Notes: generated by a model from the sequence alone, not told the origin. Shown: positions 8,280 through 17,343, numbered from the stretch's first letter. The stretch is 64,000 bases of DNA from JAFDCJ01 sp963765595 (GCA_963765595.1 CAVXXE010000062.1:1-64000); one strand, 5' to 3'. Numbers and translations are program-made.

Positions 8280-8992
8280 AGAAGGATATCACTACTATTT
8301 GGATGGCTCCAGGTTTGGGTAGAAGAGGCGATTGTGTTGGACCCCACCTTTTCCAGTAGTTATAGTTTGCTGGCTTCGGTCAATTTCATGGATGTCTGGC
8401 TCGGTTCGAGCAAATCGCCTCCAGAATCATTAGCCCGGGCTAATGAGTTGCTTAAAAAAGCCATTGATCTGGATGAAAATAATGAGACCGCATACTCTCT
8501 TTTGTGCCATGTCTATGCAATGCAAGGACAGTTTGACAAGTCTATTGAGGCGGGAAAAAAAGCAATTGAACTCAATCCCAATTAAGACTCAGCGTATGTT
8601 TGGCTGGCTATGACGTTGAGGTGGATTGGAAAAGCGGAAGAGGCGATTGAATTGACCAAAAAAGCCATACGTCTTTGCCCATTTCCTCCTTCCTAGGATT
8701 ACCTGAATTTGGGTAACGCTTATCTCACAGCGGGTCGATGTGAAGAAGCAATCGAAGAATTCAAAAAGGCTCTTCATCTAACTCCTCAAAATATCTATTA
8801 CATGTTTTCGAAGAATTATCGATAGGTTATGGTTTGTTGGGGCGAGCGGAAGAATCCCGGGCAGCAGCTGCAGAAGTTTTAAAGTTAAATCCTAATTCTT
8901 CGATTAAATCTTTTACAGCTCCTTATGTTAACCGGGAATTAGTTGAGCGTTGGAAAAACATCCTGCGAAAAGCGGGGATACCTGAGGGATAA
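8280..8992 (+). pseudogene. Decayed TPR protein, C-terminus of an adenylate-cyclase-type TPR protein
   Basis: A continuous series of tetratricopeptide repeats can be read (for example ARANELLKKAIDLDENNETA, then FDKSIEAGKKAIELNPN, then EEAIEEFKKALHLTPQN). It is interrupted by an in-frame TAA at 8583-8585 and a TAG at about 8695-8697. Near 8805-8815 there is a frameshift, after which the protein continues (GLLGRAEESRAAAAEVLKLN, then a KAGIPEG end) to a stop at 8990-8992. The pattern matches the C-terminal TPR half of deltaproteobacterial class III adenylate cyclase/TPR proteins, where SKSPPESLARA and LCPFPPS are conserved spots. No cyclase domain remains. The first intact open part, 8334-8585, should not be read as a small real gene. 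Confidence 0.8.
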
Positions 8993-9785
8993 GAATTTAA
9001 ATATAGTCTACCATAGTTTTATTTTGAGAATGTTTTATGAATTGGAGATTTCTCCAACGTATATGCAAAATATTCGATCCATTAAAATTGCATATACTGT
9101 AAACATCTATGCAAAATTGACCGACCTTCCAAATTTGTAATATTTGATTACGAAATCTGCGTTTTTACCAGTGTTGGGGTTACATCTGCTAATCACAACT
9201 TTGGGGAGACTTGTGATATTTTATAATATCAAAGGTTTTTACGGGCGTCATTTTCCCATTTATTCTCAATGTACATTTACTGTTGACAGGTTTCCAATCT
9301 TTGACGTATTCGAATTATATCTTCACACATTTCGATAACCGTCGAATTATCTAGAATGGCAAGTTGTGTCAGGTTTCAAATCATATGATTTCTATGGTGT
9401 ATTATTCTCATATCATGGGAATGACTGTGCTTGTGAAATCCAGAAAATATCTCAAGTGGCCATAGTAAAATGAATCAGCAAATTAAATATTGAAGAACCC
9501 AGAGGGTCCCCGTTCTCCCTGCGGAACTTTCTGCACAAACGTGACCATTTTTTAAGCGGTTTTCACATTCGATGCCACCTTGGCAATACAGTGTGACTTT
9601 GTTAGCATTTTTCTGTACGCTGTCGACAAGGACTGTTTCTCATATCGGTAAATCGAATGTATCATGACCAAGGGCAAATCCTGCATGCAGCGCAGGCATT
9701 GCATCTTCATCATTGTGCTTCCCATGGTATCGATCCGGATGCTGCACCCGGACCTGCAGCCTGAGGAGCAGAAAGGGCATTAGCT
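8993..9785. other. AT-rich intergenic region, nothing identified
   Basis: About 790 bases between the dead TPR gene and the HAD phosphatase gene. It has only short, motif-free open frames (for example plus 8943-9140 and 9144-9338). The second half (about 9500-9760) is less AT-rich and may be decayed coding sequence, but no protein could be recognised on either strand. Confidence 0.3.
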
Positions 9786-10565
9786 ATGAATCTTGATCTT
9801 CTGAGGAAAAAGCGGGGCTTTATCTGCGACATGGACGGGGTCATCTACCACGGAGATCAATTGCTGCCGGGAGCGCAGGCCTTTGTGGAGTGGCTCAAGA
9901 AGGAATGCAAAAAATTTCTGTTTCTGACCAACAGCAGCGAGAAGTCCCCGCGTGAGCTCAAGGAAAAACTCGATCGCCTTGGCATCCAGGTGGATGCGAC
10001 CCATTTTTACACCAGCGCTCTGGCCACAGCCAGCTTCCTGGCATCCCAGTGTGCCAACGGCAGTGCCTACGTGATCGGCGAGGCAGGGCTGATCAACGCG
10101 CTATACGAGGCTGGTTTTTCAATGAACGAAATCAACCCTGACTACGTGGTGGTGGGAGAGAGCCGTTCATACAGCTATGAAAAGATCGAACGCGCCGTAC
10201 GCCTCGTCCGAAACGGCGCCAAACTCATTGGCGCCAACCCGGACCTGACTGACAAGATGGGCAAGGACTTCGCTCCTGCTACCGGAGCGCTGATTGCACC
10301 CATCGAGTTGGCCAGCGATACGAAAGCCTACTTCGTTGGAAAGCCCAACCCGATCATGATGCGTCACGGCAGAAAGTTACTGGGCTGCGACCGGGAGGAC
10401 ACTGCCATTGTCGGTGACCGGATGGACACGGACATCATCGCCGGTATCCACTCGGATATCGATACCGTGCTTGTGCTCAGCGGGGTCACCAGCGAAGAAG
10501 ACCTCAAGCACTTTGCCTATCACCCGCGATACGTTCTTTCCGGGGTGGGAGATATTCTAGGATGA
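9786..10565 (+). CDS. HAD-IIA phosphatase, NagD-like
   Basis: 259-residue member of the haloacid dehalogenase superfamily, class IIA (NagD, AraL, 4-nitrophenylphosphatase/phosphoglycolate phosphatase group). The catalytic motif DMDGV is at residues 15-19 (nucleophile Asp15, acid/base Asp17). Motif II is LTNSS near 47-51. Motif III is GKPNP at 185-189 and motif IV is GDRMDTD at 210-216. These enzymes hydrolyse small phosphomonoesters such as nucleotides, phosphoglycolate or sugar phosphates, and the exact substrate cannot be told. It is a cytoplasmic protein of normal length. The ribosome site is the purine-rich stretch about 10 bases before the ATG. It appears to be a single-gene transcript. 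Confidence 0.88.
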   Translation: MNLDLLRKKRGFICDMDGVIYHGDQLLPGAQAFVEWLKKECKKFLFLTNSSEKSPRELKEKLDRLGIQVDATHFYTSALATASFLASQCANGSAYVIGEAGLINALYEAGFSMNEINPDYVVVGESRSYSYEKIERAVRLVRNGAKLIGANPDLTDKMGKDFAPATGALIAPIELASDTKAYFVGKPNPIMMRHGRKLLGCDREDTAIVGDRMDTDIIAGIHSDIDTVLVLSGVTSEEDLKHFAYHPRYVLSGVGDILG

Positions 10566-10913
10566 TCGGTTCCGCATTTCGCCATGACAGATGATGTCAG
10601 GGATGTTAGACATATCAAAAGTCGGATGATATTTTAACTATTCGGCTGTACCTGATTGCAGATCTCTGCTATCAATCTGAACATTTGACATCACATAAAT
10701 TTTTATGATATCCATTTTAAATCTATCATTTTCAGTAAGTTATGATAAAGGCAAGAAAGCACAAGGTTTGGGGCACCTCAAGTCAGGCCTGAAAACACTA
10801 TATATCACAGGCATTGTCCGAAAAAGATACTCTCAATAAATCACCAGCGCGGGCAATATCAAGGTAAACACAAGATATTGTGCCTCCCTTTCTTTATGAA
10901 TGAAGTTTGACAG
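10566..10913. other. Intergenic stretch, no gene seen
   Basis: About 350 bases between the HAD gene and the hgcA-like relic. It contains TTTGACATCAC (about 10684) followed by TTTATGATATCC, a weak promoter-like arrangement. The missing N-terminus of the downstream hgcA-like gene could not be found here in any frame. Confidence 0.3.
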
Positions 10914-11240
10914 TTGAAGTTCGCAATCAGAATTTCAAAGAGAAGCATCTTGTTAGGGCGTGTCCCTGTCGTTAGGGCGGAGCTTGGCAAGGATGATCTT
11001 TTTTCAACCTTTTATGTCAGGTGTGGTATCCGACGGCACCGATATACGGTATCTCCCGGACTCTATGCCATAGGAAATCCTGACAAGGATAGTGAGGTCC
11101 TTGCCACTGCAAATTTTAAGCTTGCCTTTGATATGCTACGAAAAGAGCTGGGTGGTATCAGTGCCTGGATTTTGGTTCTGGATAGGAGCACCAATACAAA
11201 TAAGTGTGTGGTTCTGTTGTCTGTTCCTAGTGTGACGTAA
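10914..11240 (+). pseudogene. Truncated hgcA-like gene (corrinoid protein of mercury methylation family)
   Basis: The frame encodes YTVSPGLYAIGNPDKDSEVL, then ATANFKLAFDMLRKEL and AWILVLD. This is the region that in HgcA and related corrinoid proteins directly precedes the cobalamin-binding cap helix N(V/I)WCA(A/G)GK. Here the frame goes off after LVLD. In the +1 frame a degenerate ISVW remains where INVW is expected, and the WCAAGKGTF part is gone. The start is only a TTG after an in-frame stop, so the 5' end is also damaged. The 3' end overlaps the convergent oxidase gene by 14 bases. The family is assigned from memory of HgcA sequences. A related corrinoid Fe-S protein subunit of the CO dehydrogenase/acetyl-CoA synthase system is the alternative. 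Confidence 0.65.
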
Positions 11241-12642
11241 CTCCCCATCGTTGAGCATACCACTTGTAGATGCGCGCCGGGATGATGCGTAGTTTCTGCG
11301 GACCGGCCCAGGGAATTTTATGATTGACGTAGTAGAGCTTGGTCAGTTCGCTGGGCTCTGCGGCCATTAAATCGGCGATGATTCGTCCGGCCGTCTGACA
11401 GTTGCCGACGCCTTCTCCATTGTGGGCAACACCATAATAAATGTTTTTATGATCTCCCATCTGCCCCACCGACGGTGTAAAATCGTAAGTGAACCCCATT
11501 GTACCGCCCCAGGCATGCTCAATTCGCAGTCCTTCGAGCTGCGGGAAAGTTGCGAACAGGTCTTTTGTCAACGCTGCGATGACCGGCTTGTTGTTGCCGG
11601 AGCTGAGTTGGTCATCGGCATAATAGGGGTAGTCCGTGCCGCCGATGACAATCCGGCCGTCTAGGGTCGGACGCAGGTAATCGAAGGACGCGCGCAAGTC
11701 GTTGACACCCTGGCGGTTCTGCCAGCCGATGGATTCCCACTGGGTTTCTGTCAGCGGTTCAGTGGCGATCACATAGCTGCATACCGGGATGACACGGTTT
11801 TTAAACAAACCGAGCTTGGCGGAATATCCGTTTAAGCCAAGTACAACATCGGGTGCCTCGATGTCGCCCATCTCTGTTTCGATCCGGTGCAATCTTCCCG
11901 GTGTAAATCGCATGACCACCGTGCGCTCCAGAACTTCAACACCCATATCTTCGACAAGCGCCTTCATACCGCGCGCCAGCTTATACGGATTGACAATACC
12001 CGTGTATGGAAACGTCATTCCCGCAATATAGCGCGGAGATTTTATCTCCGTTTGGAGTTCCGTACCCTGTATGACTGAAGCGTCAAGGCCCATTGCCTTA
12101 AATATGCGACATTCATGTTCCAATGCTCTAGCCTGTTTATCATCCATCGCCGTGACCAGCGATCCGTTTTCCTCGAATTCGCAATCAAGCCCGTGCTCGG
12201 CAACCAGCTGCTTGATCAAATTAATACCGTAGAGGCTGATATCAAACGCGTGACGCCCTTTTTCGGGGCCGGCCTTTTCAGTATAATGGGACAATCCGGG
12301 AACTCGCGTGTCAACGAATCCACCATTACGCCCACTCGCTCCGTACCCGCAACAGGCACCTTCGAGCAAAACAATTTTTCGATCCGGAAATTTTTGGATA
12401 AGATGGTAGGCCGATGCCAACCCGGTAAACCCGCCGCCCAGGATGACGATATCGGCTTTACGGGACCCCTTCAACGGCGGATTGATCAACTGGGTTGCAA
12501 ACCCGGCTGATTTGAACCAGTAATTATCCAGGTAATATTCATATAGCTGGGGCGGCTGGGCGGGTTCTCTCCCAAACCGGGAAAGTCCGTAGGACAGACC
12601 CCAGGCACCGGCGGCACCCGCAGCGATACCGATTAAACTCAT
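11227..12642 (-). CDS. FAD-dependent amine/amino-acid oxidase (DAO family, PuuB-like)
   Basis: 471-residue flavoprotein of the D-amino-acid oxidase fold (DAO, Pfam family 1266 type). The dinucleotide-binding strand ADIVILGGGFTGLASA lies at about residues 63-78, followed by the acidic end of strand 2 (VLLEG) and GYGASGRNGG, the FAD-contacting motif of gamma-glutamylputrescine oxidase and its relatives. The C-terminus has the usual WGGTMGF and AHNGEGVG elements. The first 20 residues are hydrophobic (GIAAGAAGAWGLSYGLS), which may be a membrane anchor and is unusual for PuuB. It is the last gene of a minus-strand run ending a cluster with a ureohydrolase and a saccharopine-dehydrogenase-like enzyme. 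The substrate is probably a secondary or primary amine, not proven. Confidence 0.82.
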   Translation of the reverse strand: MSLIGIAAGAAGAWGLSYGLSRFGREPAQPPQLYEYYLDNYWFKSAGFATQLINPPLKGSRKADIVILGGGFTGLASAYHLIQKFPDRKIVLLEGACCGYGASGRNGGFVDTRVPGLSHYTEKAGPEKGRHAFDISLYGINLIKQLVAEHGLDCEFEENGSLVTAMDDKQARALEHECRIFKAMGLDASVIQGTELQTEIKSPRYIAGMTFPYTGIVNPYKLARGMKALVEDMGVEVLERTVVMRFTPGRLHRIETEMGDIEAPDVVLGLNGYSAKLGLFKNRVIPVCSYVIATEPLTETQWESIGWQNRQGVNDLRASFDYLRPTLDGRIVIGGTDYPYYADDQLSSGNNKPVIAALTKDLFATFPQLEGLRIEHAWGGTMGFTYDFTPSVGQMGDHKNIYYGVAHNGEGVGNCQTAGRIIADLMAAEPSELTKLYYVNHKIPWAGPQKLRIIPARIYKWYAQRWGVTSH

Positions 12643-12659
12643 CGCATTTCTCCTGTCCT

Positions 12660-13598
12660 CTATCTGCTTGTTTGCTTTATGGCCAGCAAAGATAAATACT
12701 CGAAAATAAGATTGGCGGCCAGTATGGAGGTGATATCGGAAGAATCATAAGGCGGATTGACTTCAACCAGATCAAACCCGGCAAAGTCTAAACCGCGCAG
12801 CCCGCGAACGAGTTGCAGCATCTGATGGCTGGTAAACCCCCCTACTTCCGGCGTGCCGGTTCCCGGTGCAAATGCGGGATCGACGGCATCGATATCAAGA
12901 GATACGTAGACTTGTCTGTTTCCGATTCTTTCATGAATTCTGCGGATAACGGCCGGAATGCCGATTTCAAAACATTCGTCTATTTCCAGCACTTCGGCGC
13001 CAAGTTCTTTGGCCTCATTGATTTCTCGAGGATGAGTGCCGGGCCCACGGATTCCGATTTGAATCCAGGCATTCGTATTGAGCAACCCCTCCTGGGCTGC
13101 ATGCCGGAAGGGCGTGCCATGTTCAATTGAACCATGCTCGGTATCCAGGTGGGCATCGATGTGCACCAATCCAAGAGGCCCTTTTCGGGCGGTACACGAC
13201 CGCAGAATGGGCAAGGTTATCGAATGATCACCCCCCAGTGCAATCACCGTTGCACCGACGCTAATCGCCCGGTCGACTTCGGTGGCAATCGAAGCCAAGC
13301 TGGTATCGATATTTGTGGGATCGACATCGATATCACCGAAATCGATCACATTCAGATGCTCGAGCGGGCTAACATCAAAGTGCCGGTTATAGCCCCACAT
13401 GAGCAAGGAAGCTTCCCGAATCTTGCGCGGGCCGAAACGGGCTCCGTTTCGAAAACTGGTGGCACCGCTGTCAAAGGGAATGCCCATGACGACGACATCG
13501 GCCTTGCTGACATCACGCGTCACCGGTCGGCGCATGAATGTCGGAATGCCTGAATATGCAGGCAGGAGTTCTTGAGTGTCGGCAGAGTTTTTATCCAT
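12660..13598 (-). CDS. Agmatinase-family ureohydrolase
   Basis: 312-residue manganese enzyme of the arginase/agmatinase superfamily, which removes urea from a guanidino compound. The metal ligands are all present: GGDHS (122-126), HIDAHLD (146-152) and the signature SLDIDAVDPAFAPGTGTP (233-250). The closest reading is SpeB/guanidinobutyrase-like. The real substrate may be agmatine, guanidinobutyrate, guanidinopropionate or another guanidino acid. It sits 17 bases upstream of the FAD oxidase and 36 bases downstream of the saccharopine-dehydrogenase-like gene, so it is surely in one operon with both. That context favours a catabolic step releasing urea plus an amine that the oxidase then attacks. 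Confidence 0.88.
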   Translation of the reverse strand: MDKNSADTQELLPAYSGIPTFMRRPVTRDVSKADVVVMGIPFDSGATSFRNGARFGPRKIREASLLMWGYNRHFDVSPLEHLNVIDFGDIDVDPTNIDTSLASIATEVDRAISVGATVIALGGDHSITLPILRSCTARKGPLGLVHIDAHLDTEHGSIEHGTPFRHAAQEGLLNTNAWIQIGIRGPGTHPREINEAKELGAEVLEIDECFEIGIPAVIRRIHERIGNRQVYVSLDIDAVDPAFAPGTGTPEVGGFTSHQMLQLVRGLRGLDFAGFDLVEVNPPYDSSDITSILAANLIFEYLSLLAIKQTSR

Positions 13599-13634
13599 TT
13601 TGGTTAATACCTTTCAGGGTCAGTTCAGTGACGT

Positions 13635-14846
13635 CTAAAAAAGTCTGGTTGCGCCGATCTCATCCACTGTAATCCCGAGTTTGGCGGCCTCGGCCAGATA
13701 ATACTGCCTCTGCTCGGCTTCGAGAACTTCCGGCGGGAATACGCCCCGGGTTGCAATCATGTCGTTGACAAACAGCTTCGTGAAAAGAAAAGCGGACTGC
13801 CCGGTCAGAAAAGACTCATGGGTGATACCATATTTTTCAAAACTCTCGGTGAGGCCGGGGGCGTTGATGTAATTGTCGAGGCAGACAGCTTTATCATCTT
13901 TAATTCCTCGTACACGTACCAACGTCGCGCCTTCTTCCAGGGCCATGCCTTCCGAAAGCGCCTCTTTAATGGTCTCGGTATTTGAGGGGGCCGGTGGTGT
14001 TAGTTTGCAAACCAATTTCAGCGGGACAACGGATGTACCATTCACCTGTACCGGTTCCTCGCTGAGTAATCCCATTCGATACAACGATTCCGCCAGATCG
14101 CAGGCCGGTCCGCCATACTTGAAGGTCGCCGTTTGCAAGTCTTTGAAAAACAGGCCGAACGTCACCGGTTCTTCATGTTCGTGATCTACCATACGCCTTG
14201 GTCCCAGGCCGCGGAATTCTATCATTTGGGGGTTGTTAAATGGCGGGACCAGTTCATATTCACCGTTTTTATAATTTACCGGCTGCGCCGCCATATCGCC
14301 GAAAGCGGTTTCGGGGGACCACCAGAAGGGAATAAAATTATTCGTCCAGATACCGTCATAGACATAAATATCGATATGGTCGCAGCGGTCCAGTTTGTCG
14401 GCCGAGTTACGGGCAATGACATTAACCAGCCCGGGTGCGGATCCGGTGTTGATCAAAGCACTCAGGCCTGCGGATTTGAAATTTTCATCCAGGGCCAGCT
14501 GACGCTTGACGGCACTGACAAAGTCCGTATCTGCGACCGGGCCGGAGGCCATGTCCTGGTAATTCATTTTTCCCTGGAGCGCTGCTTTCATGAGCGTCAA
14601 ATTAAAGTCGGGCGGAAGGCCGTTTACCAGCAGGGCAGCACCCCGCGCAGCGTTCAAAACATCATCGATATTGCTGCCGTCCACCTGTACTGCCCGGGCT
14701 TTGGTGAGTGTCTTCTCCAGCCTTGCGGCGGCGTCATAATTATAGTCCGCACAAATAATTTCATCCACCTGCGGCTCCCGGTCCAGACGCATGGCAATGG
14801 TGCTGCCCTGGGCCCCGGTCCCGACAATGATTACTTTTTTGCCCAT
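13635..14846 (-). CDS. Saccharopine-dehydrogenase-like NAD(P) oxidoreductase, copy 1
   Basis: 403 residues. It begins with a Rossmann nucleotide-binding motif, VIIVGTGAQGSTIA, with GTGAQG at about residues 8-13 and an acidic residue ending strand 2 (ICADYN). Its overall pattern is that of Lys9/saccharopine dehydrogenase and carboxynorspermidine synthase-like enzymes, which make or cleave C-N bonds of secondary amino acids. Shared blocks with copy 3 at 27851 include INTGSAPGLVNVIARN, PFWWSPETAFGDMA and VDHEHEEPVTFG, and the two have the same length. The upstream AAGGAAC region gives a ribosome site. Lies in the amidohydrolase-ureohydrolase-oxidase operon. Confidence 0.85.
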   Translation of the reverse strand: MGKKVIIVGTGAQGSTIAMRLDREPQVDEIICADYNYDAAARLEKTLTKARAVQVDGSNIDDVLNAARGAALLVNGLPPDFNLTLMKAALQGKMNYQDMASGPVADTDFVSAVKRQLALDENFKSAGLSALINTGSAPGLVNVIARNSADKLDRCDHIDIYVYDGIWTNNFIPFWWSPETAFGDMAAQPVNYKNGEYELVPPFNNPQMIEFRGLGPRRMVDHEHEEPVTFGLFFKDLQTATFKYGGPACDLAESLYRMGLLSEEPVQVNGTSVVPLKLVCKLTPPAPSNTETIKEALSEGMALEEGATLVRVRGIKDDKAVCLDNYINAPGLTESFEKYGITHESFLTGQSAFLFTKLFVNDMIATRGVFPPEVLEAEQRQYYLAEAAKLGITVDEIGATRLF

Positions 14847-14875
14847 GTTAGTTCCTTTTTAAGTTAGCTGATAGT

Positions 14876-16558
14876 TTATATCGATTTATCCCGATAAATC
14901 GGTTTGCCTTCAAACAGGGTCATCAGCACGTTTGTATCGGCAATTTCCGTTTGTGGAATATCGAACAGATTACGGTCCAGCACAACCAGGTCGGCCTTTT
15001 TGCCAACTTCGATTGACCCGGTTTCATTTTCGACGAAGTTGGCATAGGCGCCGTTGATGGTATAACCGGCAATCATGTCCTCCAGTGACATGCGCTCATT
15101 CGGCCCCAGGATTTCGTTGGGATCCGTTTCACCCGGGATACAACGGGTGATCCCCAGTTGGATAGCCAGCAAAGGAGGGCTGGGAACCTGAACCGGGTAG
15201 TCGCTGGCACAGGCCAGGGTCACGCCGGCATCCAGAAAACTTTTTAGCGGATATTCTTTTTCAGCCCGTTCGCGGCCAAGGTAAACGGCTTCCAGACCCC
15301 AGAAGTATTCTCCTTTGACATGCCAGAACGGCTGGGGCACACCGACAATGTCCAGTTCGGCGAAGCGTGGAATGTCGGCGTAATCCACCACATGCAGATG
15401 GGTAATCAGGTGGCGCGAGTCGCGGCGGCCGTTGTGATCTTTGGCAACCGCCAGAGCGTCCAATGACATGCGGATGGCCGCATCGCCGATGGCATGGATA
15501 TGTATCTGGCGTTCTTCCCGGTCTACCGCACTGCAAAGCGCATTGAGAGCTTCCTGTTCCCAGAGCGGTTCACCCCGGAAGTCCGGCTTGTGGGCGTAGG
15601 GCTCGAGCAGGTAAGCCGTTCCGCCTTCCACCACGCCATCGACAAAGACCTTTGCACCGGTAATTTGAAACAGCGGGTCTTGCTGATCGATACAGGCGCA
15701 GACAATATCCGGCACCTGTGAGTCGCCTTTTGTTGGATCGGTCAGAATCGTGCCGCGCACGCGAAGGGTCATTTCTTTGTTTTCAAGCAATTCCACATAG
15801 GCCCGGATACAGTTGCGTGCTGATCCGTAGCCGTTGAGCTGACCGTCACAGTCCGGCAATAAAAGCATGGGGTCGTGCACGGTTGTGATGCCCACCCTGG
15901 CCGCCTCGATCATGAACTCACGAATACCGGTTTTTAACTGCTCGACGGTATAGGGCGGTAAAACATTCTGAATCAGATCCCGGGCGGTTTCGCGAATCGT
16001 GCCGCTGGGTTCACCGGTCGCGGGATTGATTTCGATCATACCACCATAGGGGCAGGGAGTATCTTTGGTGACACCGGCCATTTCGAGAGCTCTGGTATTG
16101 ACCCAGATTGAATGGCCGTCGTTGGACATCAACGATACCGGCCGATCGGTCACAACCGTATCCAGGTCTTCCTTCAGAGGGCCTTGCGGCGGAAAGACTT
16201 CATTGTTCCAGCCGTTGCCGTAGATGACATCCAGTTCGGGATGTTTTTCGGCAAAAGCCTTTACAGCGGAAACATAGGCTTCCTTCGAATCCAGGTGATA
16301 CAGCATGACACTGTCATCTTCATTGATCGTGGCCGAAGCATGCGCATGGCTGTCGATAAACCCCGGCAGCAGCATTTTACCGGCCAGGTCGATGACCTCG
16401 GTATTTGGGCCAATAAATTCCTGAACGGCTTTAGTATCGCCAACATAGGCAATCTCTTTGTCTCTCACCGCGACGGCTTCGGCACGGTGACATTGTTTAT
16501 CCACCGTATAGACAAACCCGTTTTGCAGAACCAAATCCGCCTTGATACCGTTTTTCAT
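14876..16558 (-). CDS. Amidohydrolase family 3 (YtcJ-like)
   Basis: 560-residue metal-dependent hydrolase of the amidohydrolase superfamily. It has the usual N-terminal composite beta-sandwich strand (ADLVLQNGFVYTVD), then LPGFIDSHAHASA carrying the HxH metal ligands. Further on come IHAIGDAAI and LITHLHVV with histidine ligands and SDYPV with the final aspartate, ending in GKKADLVVLDRN. YtcJ-type enzymes cleave amides, often N-acyl or N-formyl groups. The frame extends 22 codons further, but AGGAGG lies 9 bases before the ATG at 16558, so this start is preferred. It is the first gene of the minus-strand operon and is divergent from the Lrp-type regulator. Confidence 0.87.
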   Translation of the reverse strand: MKNGIKADLVLQNGFVYTVDKQCHRAEAVAVRDKEIAYVGDTKAVQEFIGPNTEVIDLAGKMLLPGFIDSHAHASATINEDDSVMLYHLDSKEAYVSAVKAFAEKHPELDVIYGNGWNNEVFPPQGPLKEDLDTVVTDRPVSLMSNDGHSIWVNTRALEMAGVTKDTPCPYGGMIEINPATGEPSGTIRETARDLIQNVLPPYTVEQLKTGIREFMIEAARVGITTVHDPMLLLPDCDGQLNGYGSARNCIRAYVELLENKEMTLRVRGTILTDPTKGDSQVPDIVCACIDQQDPLFQITGAKVFVDGVVEGGTAYLLEPYAHKPDFRGEPLWEQEALNALCSAVDREERQIHIHAIGDAAIRMSLDALAVAKDHNGRRDSRHLITHLHVVDYADIPRFAELDIVGVPQPFWHVKGEYFWGLEAVYLGRERAEKEYPLKSFLDAGVTLACASDYPVQVPSPPLLAIQLGITRCIPGETDPNEILGPNERMSLEDMIAGYTINGAYANFVENETGSIEVGKKADLVVLDRNLFDIPQTEIADTNVLMTLFEGKPIYRDKSI

Positions 16559-16625
16559 TGCTGTAAACCTCCTATGGAAGGGAATATTATTGAATGCGGG
16601 TATGCCGGGTGATCGTTTATACATG

Positions 16626-16691
16626 CGGATAGCTCAGCTCTAAAATTTTGTCAAGAAAATTATTGACAATTAAATCGAATAATGTAAATAA
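16626..16691. promoter_or_regulatory. Divergent promoter region with a dyad joining both -35 boxes
   Basis: Minus strand, toward the amidohydrolase operon: TTGACA (16649-16654), 17 bases, TATCCG (16626-16631). Plus strand, toward the Lrp gene: TTGACA (16663-16668), 16 bases, TAAATA (16685-16690). The two -35 boxes are halves of a perfect inverted repeat, TTGTCAA-8 bases-TTGACAA (16648-16669). This is a natural operator for the adjacent Lrp-type regulator. The rest of the gap to 16753 is extremely AT-rich, as is usual for Lrp-controlled promoters. Confidence 0.6.
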
Positions 16692-16753
16692 GATGGTCTT
16701 ATAATTAGATTAAAAGATTTATTATTTAATTTATTATCGAAAAATAATTATAT

Positions 16754-17230
16754 ATGGTTGAGAACACCCGCAAAAAAAAGTTGGACAAACTGGATTGCCG
16801 GCTGATTCGTCTACTGCAAAAAGACGGCCGCATGTCCAATATCGCGATCGCCCAGGAACTGGGGGTATCCGAGTATACGGTTCGAAACCGTATGAAACGA
16901 CTTTTGGATGATGAAATCATTAAAATTGTGGCCGTTTCCGATCCGATAAAACTCGGTTTCGAGGTTTCAGGCAATTTGAAAATTAAAATTGATTTGAAAA
17001 AGACAGACCTAGTGATCGAAAAACTGAAGGAGATTGATTCAGTGATCTGGGTAGCCTTGACGACCGGGGGCACGGATATCGATGTCGATTTTATTACCCG
17101 ATCTCTGAAGGAGTTCCAGGATCTGATATTCAAGAAGATCAGCCGAATAGACGGAGTGCTGTCCACGGAGACGTCTTTGATGGTTGACTTGGTGAAGGAT
17201 AAACATGATGTCGGGACTGCCTTTGACTAG
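16754..17230 (+). CDS. Lrp/AsnC-family transcriptional regulator
   Basis: 158 residues. The N-terminal helix-turn-helix (LDCRLIRLLQKDGRMSNIAI, then AQELGVSEYTVRNRMKRL) spans about residues 12-52 and matches Lrp/AsnC. The C-terminal half is a RAM-type ligand-binding domain (SGNLKIKIDL, then IDSVIWVALTTGGTDIDVDF). It is transcribed away from the amidohydrolase operon and toward the saccharopine-dehydrogenase/ABC-importer operon. The likely role is to sense the imported amine or amino acid and control both divergent operons through the dyad at 16648-16669. This is inferred from position. Length is typical of the family. Confidence 0.88.
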   Translation: MVENTRKKKLDKLDCRLIRLLQKDGRMSNIAIAQELGVSEYTVRNRMKRLLDDEIIKIVAVSDPIKLGFEVSGNLKIKIDLKKTDLVIEKLKEIDSVIWVALTTGGTDIDVDFITRSLKEFQDLIFKKISRIDGVLSTETSLMVDLVKDKHDVGTAFD

Positions 17231-17231
17231 C

Positions 17232-17343
17232 TCCATTCATAAGCCACCGGTTATGTCGATGAGAATTGAAAAGGTTCTACCGTTGCCGCGAAGACGTACT
17301 TCATGAGTACAAACTTGAGCGATGCCGGTGGCTTATGAATGGA
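17232..17343. repeat. Perfect 19-bp inverted repeat enclosing 74 bp
   Basis: The left arm at 17232-17250 begins TCCATTCATAAGCC and the right arm at 17325-17343 is its exact reverse complement. The loop carries a smaller hairpin, GTACT-TCATG-AGTAC. The element starts right after the stop of the regulator gene and lies before the saccharopine-dehydrogenase-like gene. It has no T-tract, so it is not a simple terminator. A MITE-like or REP-like element or a folded RNA are the options. Confidence 0.7.
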
